In this document: positions 43,172-55,235 of the stretch, one piece after another | Position numbering within the stretch: position 1 is the first letter of the stretch | Layout of the letters: each line of letters starts with the position of its first letter | NCBI GenBank assembly: GCA_032622095.1 | Contig: CP136068.1 | Coordinates: 185,324,796-185,388,795, forward strand | Reading direction: 5' to 3' | DNA from: Siphonodentalium dalli | Lineage: Eukaryota > Mollusca > Scaphopoda > Gadilida > Siphonodentaliidae | Length of the DNA: 64,000 nucleotides | Notes under the pieces: generated by a model | What the model was told of the DNA's origin: nothing | Database searches by the model: none | The model's input: only the letters and a program-made list of their open reading frames with translations | Program-made: the position numbers and the translations under genes

Positions 43172-45308
43172 GTTAAAATAGCCAGATAGAAATTCTGTCA
43201 TTGTCATTGATTGTCTGGTCCTTAGGAATGTTATTGGTGCCCACGTGTATTAGGACACAGTCAAAGGATACTAACATAGATTTGTTGTATGAAATGTATC
43301 TGGAAAGACTTTCAATAGTCGCGCCTCTTTGACAGTCTAGATGGGTTCCATCTAATCCCGATACATATTTAACGATTGAATCCCCTAATATATAGACAGA
43401 CTTCCTTTGACCTGTAATGAATACAAATTTATGGAAAGAGTTGTAAAATTGTCTTCAATCTATTACCCTACTTTATAGGTCATTTAGTGCAGATGCCATT
43501 TGTTTGGATACTGAAAGTTTGTGTTCTGCAGAGAACTCGAGGTAAACTTTATAGGCGTCGCTAATCCAGTCTCCGTGCATTTGAATTAACTCAGATGGCG
43601 CCTTCGTTTGAATTTACTCAGATGGCGCCTTCGTTTGAATTAACTGAGATGGGACCTTCGTATGAAAGGCACATGATGCTCCGCCTCGTCTAAAGGAGTG
43701 AGTTGAGTAAAGAGATGGATCCCGGCCGGTCAATGATATTAGCGTACGAAATTTATCTGTAAATTCTTTGTATGTAATGGGTACTATATTGCCCTGCACT
43801 GGTGAATTATTTGGTGCAGGTACTTGGGCTATCATATGCTTATAGGCACTGGCAGGGCAGAATTTTGATTTTGGTATGGCAGTAATGGGAATCTTCAACA
43901 CTCTCTGACCGAACTGAATAGTTTTTGTCCAGTTAATCGTAACAATCAATTGGTCTTTAAGGCATGTAATGTCTTTGCGAGAAAGAATTTTGGATGTCTC
44001 TGTAGCTAATCTAGTGGAAGGTACTAGATTAGATTTTCTCGCCATTAGGAAAAAGGCTTACAAATACAAACACCAGTATGTAACGTCCAGTGGGGACGAA
44101 AAATCAATATAATTAACCATTTCATTAAATATTTGTGGAGTTACTGGTAAGGCCCTCTTAGGGCAGTGTGGGTTCTCACGAGAAATGCCTTTCATCAAAA
44201 GTTTCAGATAATATGCACTAAAGGCATCAAAGTTTACTTCAAGAGAAACATGCACAAATTTTACTCCTGATAGATAATTCTGTATGGCTGAAGGAGATTG
44301 AAATGATCGACTAAGAAATTGTACATAAAGACTGAGTGTCTGAACTGAGGCCGGTGAGGGCACTAGGCTAAAATAAATACAAAAACGCAGATAGGCTAAA
44401 ATTTGGGTTTTCAAATTTATCACTCCAATGGTTCTGCCCGTACTCTATTCTCCTTATCCAAGCTGCGTAATATCGCAAAAGTGCTTTCCATTCATAGATT
44501 TCATAATAGTATGACAATCTCTTTAACAAGTTTAGCCTCCCAGCTTTTTCAGTTTCATTTTTTGTGCTACTAATAATTTCCAATTCCCCGGCTACAAATT
44601 GATTAAAGGTCAGGTTATTGAATTAAATTCCCTTTGTAACAAATTTCATTTGAAGGTTGGTGTGGGGACATTTCTGAGGGTGTTGAATTTTGAGTTTCAA
44701 CTTAGAATCTAGCCCCGAACGAGTCTTTCTCTTTGATAATCTATGATTATCGTACATGTACTCTTCATCTGAAGAAATGTTATTATCACTATCACAGTCA
44801 GATTCATCACTTTCAATCTGGTTAAAAAGTCCCAATTTTCTCAACATTTCTTCTGCTCTCCGTGTCAAATCTTTATCATTTCTTAAGTCTTTTACAGTTT
44901 TAGAATTACCTTTAGGTGTCTTCTTATTCTTGGGCTCGGAGTCCAGCTTTCTAAGTCGTCGTCTTTCTTCGCGCACCTTCTCTTCCATGTCTTCTCGTTC
45001 TCTTTCAACTTTCTCATAGTTACTAATTGTTCGTATTCACATTTCAAGTCTGACATAGTGTTCTCAAGTTCATTCAAGTCGCCAGATACCAATATTGTTT
45101 TTTTAAGATCGGTTTCACTGTCAATGTCCTCATCACTTTTACCCTTCAGCGCAATTTCATTTCCACTTTCACTGTCATTGGGTGTTGAATATTTGAAACC
45201 CTTCGAATTTGCAGTTTTGTAGTCAATTTTGCTTTTGCTCCTTGATTTACGAGTGTTGGATTCCATTGCCATTATTTTCAATAATCGGAAATTAAGTTCA
45301 AAATTCAA
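43172..45308 (-). pseudogene. Decayed tyrosine-recombinase transposon with SGNH-hydrolase remnant
   Basis: Read on the minus strand, a charged coiled-coil-like start (45308-44990) shifts frame near 45.01 kb. A block from 44988 contains HPQKCPHTNLQ, a TAA at 44623-44625, then AGELEIIS and [13 protein letters not shown] further shift near 44.4 kb leads to the core-binding region (SLVPSPASVQTLSLYV). A TAA near 44058-44060 precedes the catalytic part (ARKSNLVPS, THSFRRGGAS, HGDWISDAYKVYLEF). A 27-bp tandem duplication with a stop interrupts it. The frame ends at 43473. From 43411, after the acceptor-like TTCATTACAG, an SGNH segment follows (YILGDSIVKYV, HVGTNN) and is soon cut off. This fits Crypton- or DIRS/Ngaro-like elements. 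No reverse transcriptase is seen, so I cannot choose between them. Confidence 0.8.
43600..43660 (-). repeat. 27-bp tandem duplication inside the recombinase
   Basis: TGGCGCCTTCGTTTGAATT occurs in neighbouring copies, so LIQTKAPSE is read twice with a TAA in between. The conserved HGDW motif resumes right after. This is a late insertion in an already dead gene or one of its disabling events. Confidence 0.8.
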
Positions 45309-45425
45309 TCGGATAAATAGTCAATAAAATAGTGAGTCTTGGCCTCACTTCAAATCATGAATGAAAACTTTAGTTAGTTGTGTCAATCATAGTGCTTGCA
45401 AAACATCAAATTAGTTTTGCAGGTC

Positions 45426-45482
45426 AAAATGGCGGAGCCAAGTAAAAAATGGCGGAGCCAAGTAAAAAATGGCGGAGCCAAT
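45426..45482 (+). repeat. Three tandem units of a 21-bp ATGGCGGAGCC repeat
   Basis: AAAATGGCGGAGCCAAGTA is repeated three times, just upstream of the recombinase pseudogene's start. It may be part of that element's 5' end. Confidence 0.85.
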
Positions 45483-45841
45483 TCAATAAACGAGCTGTCG
45501 AGCTCAAATTCAAAATTATAGTGATCGAAGAAGTGTCAAACTTGACAGTAGTTAGGTACGCTATTCAGGTGCGCAAAGAGATACCACAAGCTATCTTATT
45601 GGATCAGAGCTCTCGCTAGCAACCAATGAAAACACGCGATACGACCGGTAACCGGATGTAATCTAAAACACGTGAATCGCTCGAATTTGGAAAAGGTCGT
45701 TTGTATTTTGGTAAGATTAAATATTTTAAGATTAAAGAATCATAAAAGTACCCGATTGTACTGAAAGGCAAATACGTTGAGCACTAATATCGTTACAATT
45801 GACTGCAGACGGAGAATAGGTAACTATTCTTTTAGTAGGGC

Positions 45842-46942
45842 ATGGGGGGGGGGGGTAGTGAGAAAATTTACACATACAGGGCCCAAAAACAAATTTACAG
45901 CCCTTTTGCTACCCACCCACCCTTTTTGTGCAAAAACATTATTTTTCTCCGCCTGATTTTTTGGACCCAATCCCTAAAATAAGAAAAAAAATCATTTTAA
46001 ATCTATTCAAGACCAAATCAAACAGAATCAAAGGTAAGTTTTAAATTGGTCCGTTTCTGGCAGATTCCAAGTGTTCAAACAATTGAAAAACTATCAACGG
46101 TTATGATGTTGTTTTAGACATTGAAAAATACATTTTGAAATAAAAAGTGTTTTATTATGCAGTATGCACAGATATTGTGAGGTAATATTTATAGTGCCAA
46201 TAAGCCAACATTGTGTTTAATTTTTACATAAATAGTCCAGTTACTAATTAATGACTTCTTCACTGTTGTTCCCAAAAAGGTGCCACCAACCATCATATAA
46301 GGACACCTTATAGCCATACCTGCAATGACAGTTATATAGTATATAAGTAACACTCTTTGGAGCCAAATAAACAGGCTGGCATGTTTATTTTTTAATTTGA
46401 GGTATTTTGTTAGCCAGCACTATGCAGCAATAGTATTATTTGGTCATTAGACATGCCAGAGTGAAAATGCCAGCACTATCAGGCACTATTCAATATTAAT
46501 TTGAGGTGAAATGCAAACCAGCACTCCTATTCAGTCATCACTTTTATTTGGCACCAGAGAGTGCTCTATCTTATACCTACATATGTTCTTAAGTGTTGGT
46601 TAAGGTCATAATATATGTTAGAACACATTTAGTAGTGAAAACAACTTAAAACTATGTCCATAATGTGGGTTGAAAATATTTTGCACAAACAATTTTTTTC
46701 AGGCCTCTGAGAAGCACCCACCCCGCTAGGTATAGGTATGTTTTTGGAAGATCTCCCCTGTATTACTTATATATTATACCTACCCTGTTCCTAAGTGTCT
46801 GTAAAGGCCATAACCTGCCTTAGAACACAATTATTAATGAATATATTTGAAAACAACTTTGCACAAACTCATTTTTTCGGGCCTCTTCGGACCTACCCAC
46901 CCCGGCCCTGTATCATAAAACTTTTGTGCGACCCCCTCCATG
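45842..46942 (-). mobile_element. hAT-like element, copy 2, inverted, 8-bp TSD
   Basis: Reverse-oriented relative of 28826-29952. AGTAGGGC is duplicated at 45834-45841 and 46943-46950. G-rich and C-rich ends, the TGGGTAGGTCCG-type block and the CAGCACT blocks are shared. Small indels separate the copies. Confidence 0.88.
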
Positions 46943-47084
46943 AGTAGGGCGACATTTATGTCAGCTACACTAATTTGTTCGCTTGTCTCATCTCTGGCGT
47001 TCAATGTGCATCAGGCAGAACACCACAGCGAGAATTAGTGATAATGAAAGTACGTGTAAGAACAAGGTTTCTTCTAGGTATATA

Positions 47085-49375
47085 GCCATACACTGTACCC
47101 CAGGGTGACTCACCAACACTGTACCCCAGGGTGACTCACCGACACTGTACCCCAGGGTGACTCACCGACACTGTACCACAGGGTGACTCACCGACAATGT
47201 ACCCCATGGTGACTCACAGACACTACCCCATGGTGACTCACAGACACTGTACCCCAGGGTGACTCACAGACACACTGTACCCCAGGGTGACTCACAGAAG
47301 TGGCAGACACTGTACCCGGGGTGACTCACCGACACTTTACACCAGGGTGACTTACATAAGTGGCAGACTGTATACCCCAGGGTGACTGACAGACACTGTA
47401 CCCCAGGGTGACTTACAGACGTGGCAGGCACTGTACCCCCAAGGTGACTTAGAGAAGTGGCAGACACTGTACATCCAGGGTGACTCACAGACACTGTACC
47501 CCAGGGTGACCCACAGACACTGTACCCCCATGGTGACTCACAGACACTGTACCCCAAGGGTGACTCACATAAGTGGCAGACACTGTACCCCAGGGTGACT
47601 CACATAATTGTTGTACCGACACTTTACCGCAGGGTGACTCACATACACTGTACCCCAGGCTGACTCACATAAGTGGCAGACACTGTACCCGGTGTGACTC
47701 ACCGACACTGTACCTCAGGGTGACGCACAGACACTGTACCAAAGGGTGACTTACATAAGTGGCAGACACTGTACCCCAGGGTGACTCACAGAAGTGGCAG
47801 ACACTGTACCTCAGGGTGACTCACATAATTGGTGTGCCGACAATTTACCCCAGGGTGACTCACAGACACTGTACCCCAGGGTGACTCACAGAAGTGGCAG
47901 ACACTGTACCCGGTGTGACTCACATAAGTGGCAGACACTGTACCCCATGGTGAATCACAGACGTTGTGCACCGACACTGTACTCCAGGCTGACTCACAGA
48001 AGTCGTGTACCGACACTGTACCCCAGGGTGACTCACAGAAGTGGTGTACCGAAACAGTACCCCAGGGTGACTCACAGAAGTGGTGTACCGACACTGTACT
48101 CCAGTGTGACTCACAGAAGAAGTGGTGTACCGACACAGTACCCCAGGGTGACTCACATACGTGGTGTACCGACACAGTACCCCAGAGTGACTCACAGAAG
48201 TGGTGTACCGACACTGTACCCCAGGGTGACTCACAGAAGTGGTGTACCGACACTGTACCCCAGGGTGACTCACATGAGTTGTGTACCGACACTGTACCCC
48301 AGGGTGACTCACATAAGTGGTGTACCGACACTGGACCCCATGGTGACTCACAGAAGTGGTGTACCGACACTGTACCCCAGAGTGACTCACAGAAGTGGTG
48401 TACCGACACAGTACCCCAGGGTGACTCACATAAGTGGTGTACCGACACTGTACCCCAGGGTGACTCACATAAGTGGTGTACCGACACTGTACCCCAGGGC
48501 GACTTACAGAAGTGGTGTACCGACAATGTACCCCAGGGTGACTCACAGAAGTTGTGTACCGACACTGTACTCCAGTGTGACTCACAGAAGTGGTGTACCG
48601 ACACAGTACCCCAGGGTGACTCACATACGTGGTGTACCGACACAGTACCCCAGAGTGACTCACAGAAGTGGTGTACCGACACTGTACCCCAGGGTGACTC
48701 ACATAAGTTGTGTACCGACACTGTACCCCAGGGTGACTCACATAAGTGGTGTACCGACACTGGACCCCATGGTGACTCACAGAAGTGGTGTACCGACACT
48801 GTACCCCAGAGCGACTCACAGAAGTGGTGTACCGACAATGTACCCCAGGGTGACTCACAGAAGTGGTGTACCGACACTGTAACCCAGGGTGACTCACAGA
48901 AGTGGTGTACCGACACAGTACCCCAGGGTGACTCACATAAGTGGTGTACCGACACTGTACCCCAGGGTGACTCACATAAGTGGTGTACCGACACTGTACC
49001 CCAGGGCAACTCACAGAAGTTGTGTACCGACAATGTACCTAAGGGTGACTCACAGAAGTGGTGTACCGACACTGTACCTAAGGGTGACTCACAGAAGTGG
49101 TGTACCGACACTGTACACCAGGGTGACTAACAGAAGTGGTGTACCGACACTTTACCGCAGGGTGACTCACAGAAGTGGTGTACCGACACTTTACCGCAGG
49201 GTGACTCACAGAAGTGGTGTACCGACACTTTACCGCAGGGTGACTCACAGAAGTGGTGTACCGACACTTTACCGCAGGGTGACTCACAGAAGTGGTGTAC
49301 CGACACTTTACCGCAGGGTGACTCACAGAAGTGGTGTACCGACACTGTACCCCAGGGTGACTCACATTAGTGGCA
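47085..49375 (+). repeat. 2.3-kb minisatellite of 39-bp units, each with TGACTCA
   Basis: The core unit is GTGTACCGACACTGTACCCC followed by AGGGTGACTCACAGAAGTG. The left third (to about 47.95 kb) has shorter and mixed units. The middle shows higher-order repetition of groups of about ten units. The right end (49130-49340) holds six nearly identical TTTACCGCAGGG units. Because 39 is a multiple of three, long open frames (up to 441 codons) exist on both strands. None has start, splice or family support. Confidence 0.95.
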
Positions 49376-49384
49376 GACAGCTAG

Positions 49385-51640
49385 CGATCGTTTGGTCACT
49401 TATCTTTACTATTATTTGTGCATATTTTGTTGGAGTTGCTCTTTGTCAATAAATCATCTCTCTTTTTCTCTCTCTCTCTCTCTCTCACTCTCATCTTCCG
49501 CAAAAACTCTCTCTACCTTCACCATAACATAAAATGTAACAACGAAGGTTCCGTATTTATTACACATTGTAGAAGCAGGGTTCCTCCTTATTCTTACTGA
49601 GGCATCACTTTCCGTCATCACCACTGGTCAAGTGATCCTGTATGCTATGATGCTGGTGGTCCTGCTGAATTGCTATGATGAGGGTAGGGCAAACTGATGC
49701 CGTTACGAACAAGTACCGTTATTTTTTCTAAAGTTGTAATTTTCGCGGTATTTAATCCGAGCGATTCGAGAAAAACCAGTGTGTGTATGAAACATTCAAG
49801 AAGATATATATTTTTGAAAACATGCCTGCGCCTAACACCATCAACGCATCATAGCACATTAGCAGGAATACTTTACCAGGGGTGGTCACTTGAATACGCC
49901 ACTGTTATCATGTCGGCCTATATATTAGATTGACCAATGAGAGTGGAGATCTACTGACAGGATATGTGGGTATATTATGTTGACCTTGATTGACAACGAA
50001 CCTATGGATTCATATGGGGTCGATAAACGCCATCTTGTTTTTCTTGGAACTCTGCCGCCTCGGGGATATTTTCATTGCATTTTGGTGTCAAGTAAAGGGA
50101 TATCTGTCGGAAATCATTTTCTTCTAATTTAAAGACATAGAGACCATGTGCCCAAAACCTACATGTAATATATCTGAGGAATTCTAAAGAATCACAAATT
50201 AAATAACAAACTCAATTTGTTGTCCTACTTGATTAGCCATTGCCTCAATGCGTTGACGTTCAACGCACATGGCGCGTCACTTATCTTCACTATTATTTGT
50301 GCATATTTCTCTCTGTCTCTGTCTCTCTCTCATCTTCCGCAAAACGCTCTTTACCTTCACCATATCAGAAAATGTAACAACGAAGGTGCCGTATTTATTA
50401 CACATTGTAGAATTAGGGTTCCTCTTTATTCTTTCCGAGGCATCACTTTCGGACTTTCCGTCATCACCTCTGGTCAAGTGATCCTGCTTTATCTTCACTA
50501 TTATTTGTGCATATTTTGTTGGAGTTGCTCTTTGTCAATAAATCACTTTCCTGCTTTATGCTATGCTGCTGGTGGTCCTGCTGTATTGCTATGATGCGGG
50601 TAGGACAAACTGATGCCGTTACGAAAAAGAACCGTTAATTTGTCTAAAGTTGTAATTTTCGCGGCGTTTGGCTAATCCGAGCGACTCGAGAAAAACCAGT
50701 GTGTGTGTGTGTGTGAAACATTCAAGAACAAATATATTTTTGAAAACATGCCTGCGCCTAACAGCATCAACGCATCGTAGCAGAAACACTTGACCAGGGG
50801 TGGTCACTTGAATACGCCATTATTATCATGCTGGCTTATTAGATTGACCAATGAGAATGTGGATTAAGATCCCAAGCATAAGGACTTATTGATAAATGAT
50901 TTGAAGTTAATATATATAGACTCGTGAGAGTATACAAGAATATATATACATAAATATGTTAAATTATTTATACACATCTGCGGATGCATGTTTGTCTATA
51001 TTGAATGTATTTGACGTTATAGCACTTATATATACATGTAGTGACGAAAATTGTTCACCACATGCTATTGTATACAATGTACATATTGTAAATTTGTTTT
51101 CTCCATACCTTTATTTATAAGGTGATGAGAATAAAGAATTGATCTACTGACAGGATATGAGGGCATATTAGGTACACCTTGATTGACAGCGACCCCATAT
51201 TGAAAGCCCCAGAGGGTATATTATAAGTTACAGGGCGAGTTGTTGCCGGATACGGTGTCATATGAGGCGAAGTGAGATTAATATCGGACGAGGCGCTATT
51301 CATATGAATCCTTATCATCGATCCAACCAGGTGACATGATAAGGATTCATATGGGGTCGATAGACGCCATCTTGTTTTTCTTGGAACTCTGCCGCCTCGG
51401 GGATATTTTCGTTGCATTTTGGTGTCAAGAAAATGGATATCTGTCGGAGATCATTTTCTACTAATTTAAAGACATACAGTAGAGACCATGTGCCAAAACC
51501 TACATGTGATATATCTGAGGAATTCTAAAGACTCACAAATTAAATAACAAACTAAATTTGTTGTCCTACTTCGGGTGATTAGCCATTGACTCAATGCGTT
51601 GACGTTCAACGCCCATGACGCGTCACTGTGACGTTACATA
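49385..51640 (+). repeat. Duplicated blocks in A-B-A'-B' order
   Basis: Block A (about 49392-49945) recurs at about 50280-50865. It shares TTGTTGGAGTTGCTCTTTGT, TGTAACAACGAAGGT, CAAGTGATCCTG and AACATGCCTGCGCCTAAC. Block B (about 49948-50275) recurs at 51139-51620, sharing CGCCATCTTGTTTTTCTTGG and GCGTTGACGTTCAACGC. Block A carries a (TC)n tract at 49465-49490. No gene is recognised, and the short frames are in repeat. Confidence 0.85.
51200..51350. repeat. Partial foldback and small palindrome inside block B'
   Basis: GTTACAGGGCGAGTTGTTGC starts a half copy of the foldback at 51751. TATGAATCCTTATCAT and its inverse ATGATAAGGATTCATA flank TCGATCC at 51310-51350. This interrupts the second B block. 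Confidence 0.75.
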
Positions 51641-51750
51641 AGTTCATAGCCATAGACAACAAATTTACTTACTGGCAGGTAATGAACTTCGTATAAGTAA
51701 TTCAAATTCTCACACGGAAAACATGATATGTGGGTGACATGATAAAATCG

Positions 51751-51893
51751 TTACAGGGCTCGTTGTTGCCGGCTATGGTGACATATGAGGCTCAGCGAGA
51801 TTAATATCGGGCTCGGCTAGCGCCTCGCCCGATATTAATCTCATTTCGCCTCATTATGACACCGTATCCGGCAACAACGAGCCCTGTAACTTA
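51751..51893. mobile_element. Foldback MITE
   Basis: GTTACAGGGCTCGTTGTTGC at the left recurs inverted as CAACAACGAGCCCTGTAAC at the right. The arms meet at GGCTAGCGCCTCGCCCG. Confidence 0.85.
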
Positions 51894-51894
51894 T

Positions 51895-52092
51895 ATTATG
51901 GTCCTGTTCGGGGAATTGTGGTCCTGTTCGAGGAATTATGGTCCTGTTCGAGGAATTATGGTCCTGTTCGAGGAATTATGGTCCTGATCGAGGAATTATG
52001 GTCCTGTTCGAGGAATTATGGTCCTGTTCGAGGAATTATGGTCCTGTTCGAGGAATTATCGTCCTGTTCGGGGAATTATGGTCCTGTTCGAT
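51895..52092 (+). repeat. 20-bp minisatellite
   Basis: About ten units of ATGGTCCTGTTCGAGGAATT, nearly identical. It starts directly after the foldback element. Confidence 0.95.
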
Positions 52093-53369
52093 AGCAAAGT
52101 ACGCTGTTTTCGAATGTCTTGTTCTCTTTCTCAAGAATGGACAAGTGATACCCGAGGTATAATAACAGGTACCGAGGTATTATACCCGAGGTAGGACATT
52201 ATCAGGCAATTCTTTAAGGCTTGGCCATTTATAAATGAACAATCGGAACCCAAAAAGGCCATTAATATATGGTCAATCGTAACCACGCGTGGTCGATTGT
52301 CTATTTAGAAAGAACCATTAACGCTAATCAATGTTTAAGGGATAAATTTAATTTTAATTTAATTTTTATTAACTAAATAACGGATATATTTGAAGAAGTG
52401 TTTTTGACAAAATAACGGAGATATATATGAAGAAGTGTTTTTAAAGAGCGTAATCCAAGCCTCCCCCAAGCCCACCCACCCAATAGAAGAATTTGACTTA
52501 TATTTCACCAGAGTTGAACTATTGTGGTGTTGCAATTTCTCATAGAAATCGCCGTTATTTAGTAAAGGTACATTCTTTAGAGAGTTATTACCCTTCAGAC
52601 ATGCAGGATTATCTATATAAGTCGTGATTTAGTGGTCAATCCCAAGCTCACGTGCCACGTGTTGCAAGATTGACCATTAATTAATGGAAATTTAGGTACG
52701 GATTGTCCATATATTAATGGTCAAACTTATGCGCATTAGGTAACATTATCCAACTGGTAGCCGTTTTAGTCCAAACGTTTGACTGAAAGTACAGGAACTA
52801 ATCGACTTACGGTATAAACATAACACATTTCACACTAAATACTGGCTTGAAAGTAATTATCAGTACAATGTCAACCTATTTCTAATCTGTATTGTTGTGT
52901 CAAGCATGAACTCTCCAACTATTGAATAATGTTGACAACGTCGGCCGTGAGACACGCACCCCCCCCCGTCACCACGTCCCTGTACAACAACTGTTACTTT
53001 ACGAACCATACGACATTATGGGCTCACAGCAATGTTGTGTCGGTAGGATTTCTTTGTGTTAAGGAGCCAGTTAGTTGTTCTCTTTTCTACCCCCCCCCCC
53101 CCGCCCATCGACCCCCCACCCGAGTTATACCCGAGGTTGGACATTTTTTTCAACTGGTGGCCATTTTAGCCCAAATGTTTGACTGAATGTAGGAAATAAC
53201 AGACTCTCGGTCTAAATATATAACACTAGCTGATGTGCCTGACTTCGTTTTTTTTTTTAGGTATTTCTTCGTGTTCGCCTCCGCCTGGGCAGAATATACA
53301 GCGTCTGAACAAATTATTATTTTCATCGGTCCAGAAACATGCCTATATATGAGCGTATATGAGAGAGGT
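52093..53369. other. Spacer with dispersed fragments
   Basis: Palindromic TACCGAGGTATTATACC lies near 52160-52190. A segment GGATTTCTTTGTGTTAAGGA with a C-run at 53088-53102 recurs near 56085-56160. No gene is supported. Confidence 0.5.
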
Positions 53370-53760
53370 CAAGGTCAAGGACATGGTCGCTCGTGAAAAT
53401 GGACCCGCCCATAGTGTTCCCGGGATCAAAGTAGACCTACATACCAAATTTGAGCCGGATCGGTCGAGTTCCAGAAGCATGCATATATGAGCGTATCTTA
53501 GCAAGGTCAAGGGCACAATCGCACGTGAAATTGGACCCGCCCATATTGTTCCTGGGATCAAAGTAGGCGTAAACACCAAATTTGGGTCGGATCGGTCAAG
53601 GTCCAGAAACATGCCTATATGAGCGTGTCTGAGTAAGGTCAAGGGAACGATCGAACGTGAAATTGACCCGCCGATATTGTTTCCCGGATCAAATAGCCCT
53701 AAATACCAAATTTGAGTCGGATCGGTCGAGCAGTTTTCGAGTCTATAACATACATACATA
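53370..53760 (+). repeat. About 120-bp tandem repeat with TACA tail
   Basis: Three to four units with GGACCCGCCCATA, GTTCCCGGGATCAAAGTAG and AAATTTGAGCCGGATCGGTC end in (CATA)n, CAGACA. This order, a unit array with a microsatellite tail, is the same as in the following array. Confidence 0.85.
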
Positions 53761-53799
53761 CATACATACAGACACAAGTTCCAAAATATATAATAGACT

Positions 53800-55235
53800 A
53801 GCCGATGAGCCCGACGTTGTCCGGGCTATTCAAAAACAAAATTTCAAGTCGATGAGCCCGACGTTGTCCGGGCTATTCAAAAACCAAATTTCAAGTCGAT
53901 AGCTATACCCGTTTCCGAGATCTGGTCTGCGCATGCGCGAAGCTGGCGTCGCACGGGCTCGGCGACCCGATATAATTCGTATCCGGGGCAAGATACATTC
54001 ACATACCAAATTTCAAGTCGATAGCTCCACCCGTTTCCGAGATCTCGTCTGCGCATGCGCGAAGCTGGTGTCGCACGGGCTCGGCGACCCGATAAAATTC
54101 GTATCCGGGGCAAGATACATTCACATAGCAAATTTCAAGTCGATAGCTCTACCCGTTTCCGAGATCTGGTCTGCGCATGCGCGAAACTGGCGTCGCACGG
54201 GCTCGGCGACCCGATAAAATTCGTATCCGGGGCAAGATACATTCACATAGCAAATTTCAAGTCGATAGCTCCACCCGTTTCCGAGATCTCGTCTGCGCAT
54301 GCGCGAAACTGGCGTCGCACGGGCTCGGCGACCCGATAAAATTCGTATCCGGGGCAAGATACATTCACATAGCAAATTTCAAGTCGATAGCTCCACCCGT
54401 TTCCGAGATCTCGTCTGCGCATGCGCGAAGCGGGCGCCGCACGGGCTCGCCGACCCGATAAAATTCGTATCCGGGGCAAGATACATTCACATAGCAAATT
54501 TCAAGTCGATAGCTCCACCCGTTTCCGAGATCTCGTCTGCGCATGCGCGAAGCGGGCGCCACACGGGCTCGCCAATACGAAAACGTTCACCGCCCGGTCA
54601 AACTACACACACGTACCAAGTTTCGTCCCGATCGGTCGAGAATCGTAGATTTGTATAAATGACAGACGGACAGACAAACAAACAAACAAACAGAGGTCTT
54701 CAAAATATATATGAGACTAGCCGATGAGCCCGACGTTGTCCGGGCTATTCAAAAACCAAATTTCAAGTCGATAGCTCTACCCGTTTCCGAGATCTGGTCT
54801 GCGCATGCGCGAAGTTGGCGTCGCACGGGCTCGCCGACCCGATAAAATTCGTATCCGGGGCAAGATACATTCACATAGCAAATTTCAAGTCGATAGCTCT
54901 ACCCGTTTCCGAGATCTGGTCTGCGCATGCGCGAAGTTGGCGTCGCACGGGCTCGCCGACCCGATAAAATTCGTATCCGGGGCAAGATACATTCACATAG
55001 CAAATTTCAAGTCGATAGCTCTACCCGTTTCCGAGATCTGGTCTGCGCATGCGCGAAGCGGGCGTCGCACGGGCTCGCCAATACGACAACGTTCACCGCC
55101 CGGCCAAACTACACACAAGTACCAAGTTTCGTCCCGATCGGTCGAGAATCGTAGATTTGTATAAATGACAGACAGACAGACAAACAAACAAACATACATA
55201 CAGACAGAGGTCTTCAAAATATATATGAGATTTCA
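53800..55235 (+). repeat. 122-bp tandem array in two blocks with a common tail
   Basis: The unit holds GCGCATGCGCGAAGCTGGCG, TCGCACGGGCTCGGCGACCC, GTATCCGGGGCAAGATACAT and ATTTCAAGTCGATAGCTC. Block 1 has about five units (53920-54560) and block 2 about three (54760-55060). Each ends with CGTTCACCGCCCGGTCAAAC, CGTCCCGATCGGTCGAGAAT and a GACA/CAAA microsatellite. Each begins with GCCGATGAGCCCGACGTTGT. This looks like two insertions of one element whose internal repeat number varies. Confidence 0.88.

Noticed and set aside
47786-49452. Open frames of up to 441 codons on both strands over the 39-bp array
   Set aside because: The unit is a multiple of three and lacks stops in several frames, so long ORFs on both strands are automatic. 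No start, splice or family evidence.
54055-55164. 94-119-codon frames with ARARRPDKIRIRGK
   Set aside because: By-products of the 122-bp tandem array, present on both strands.
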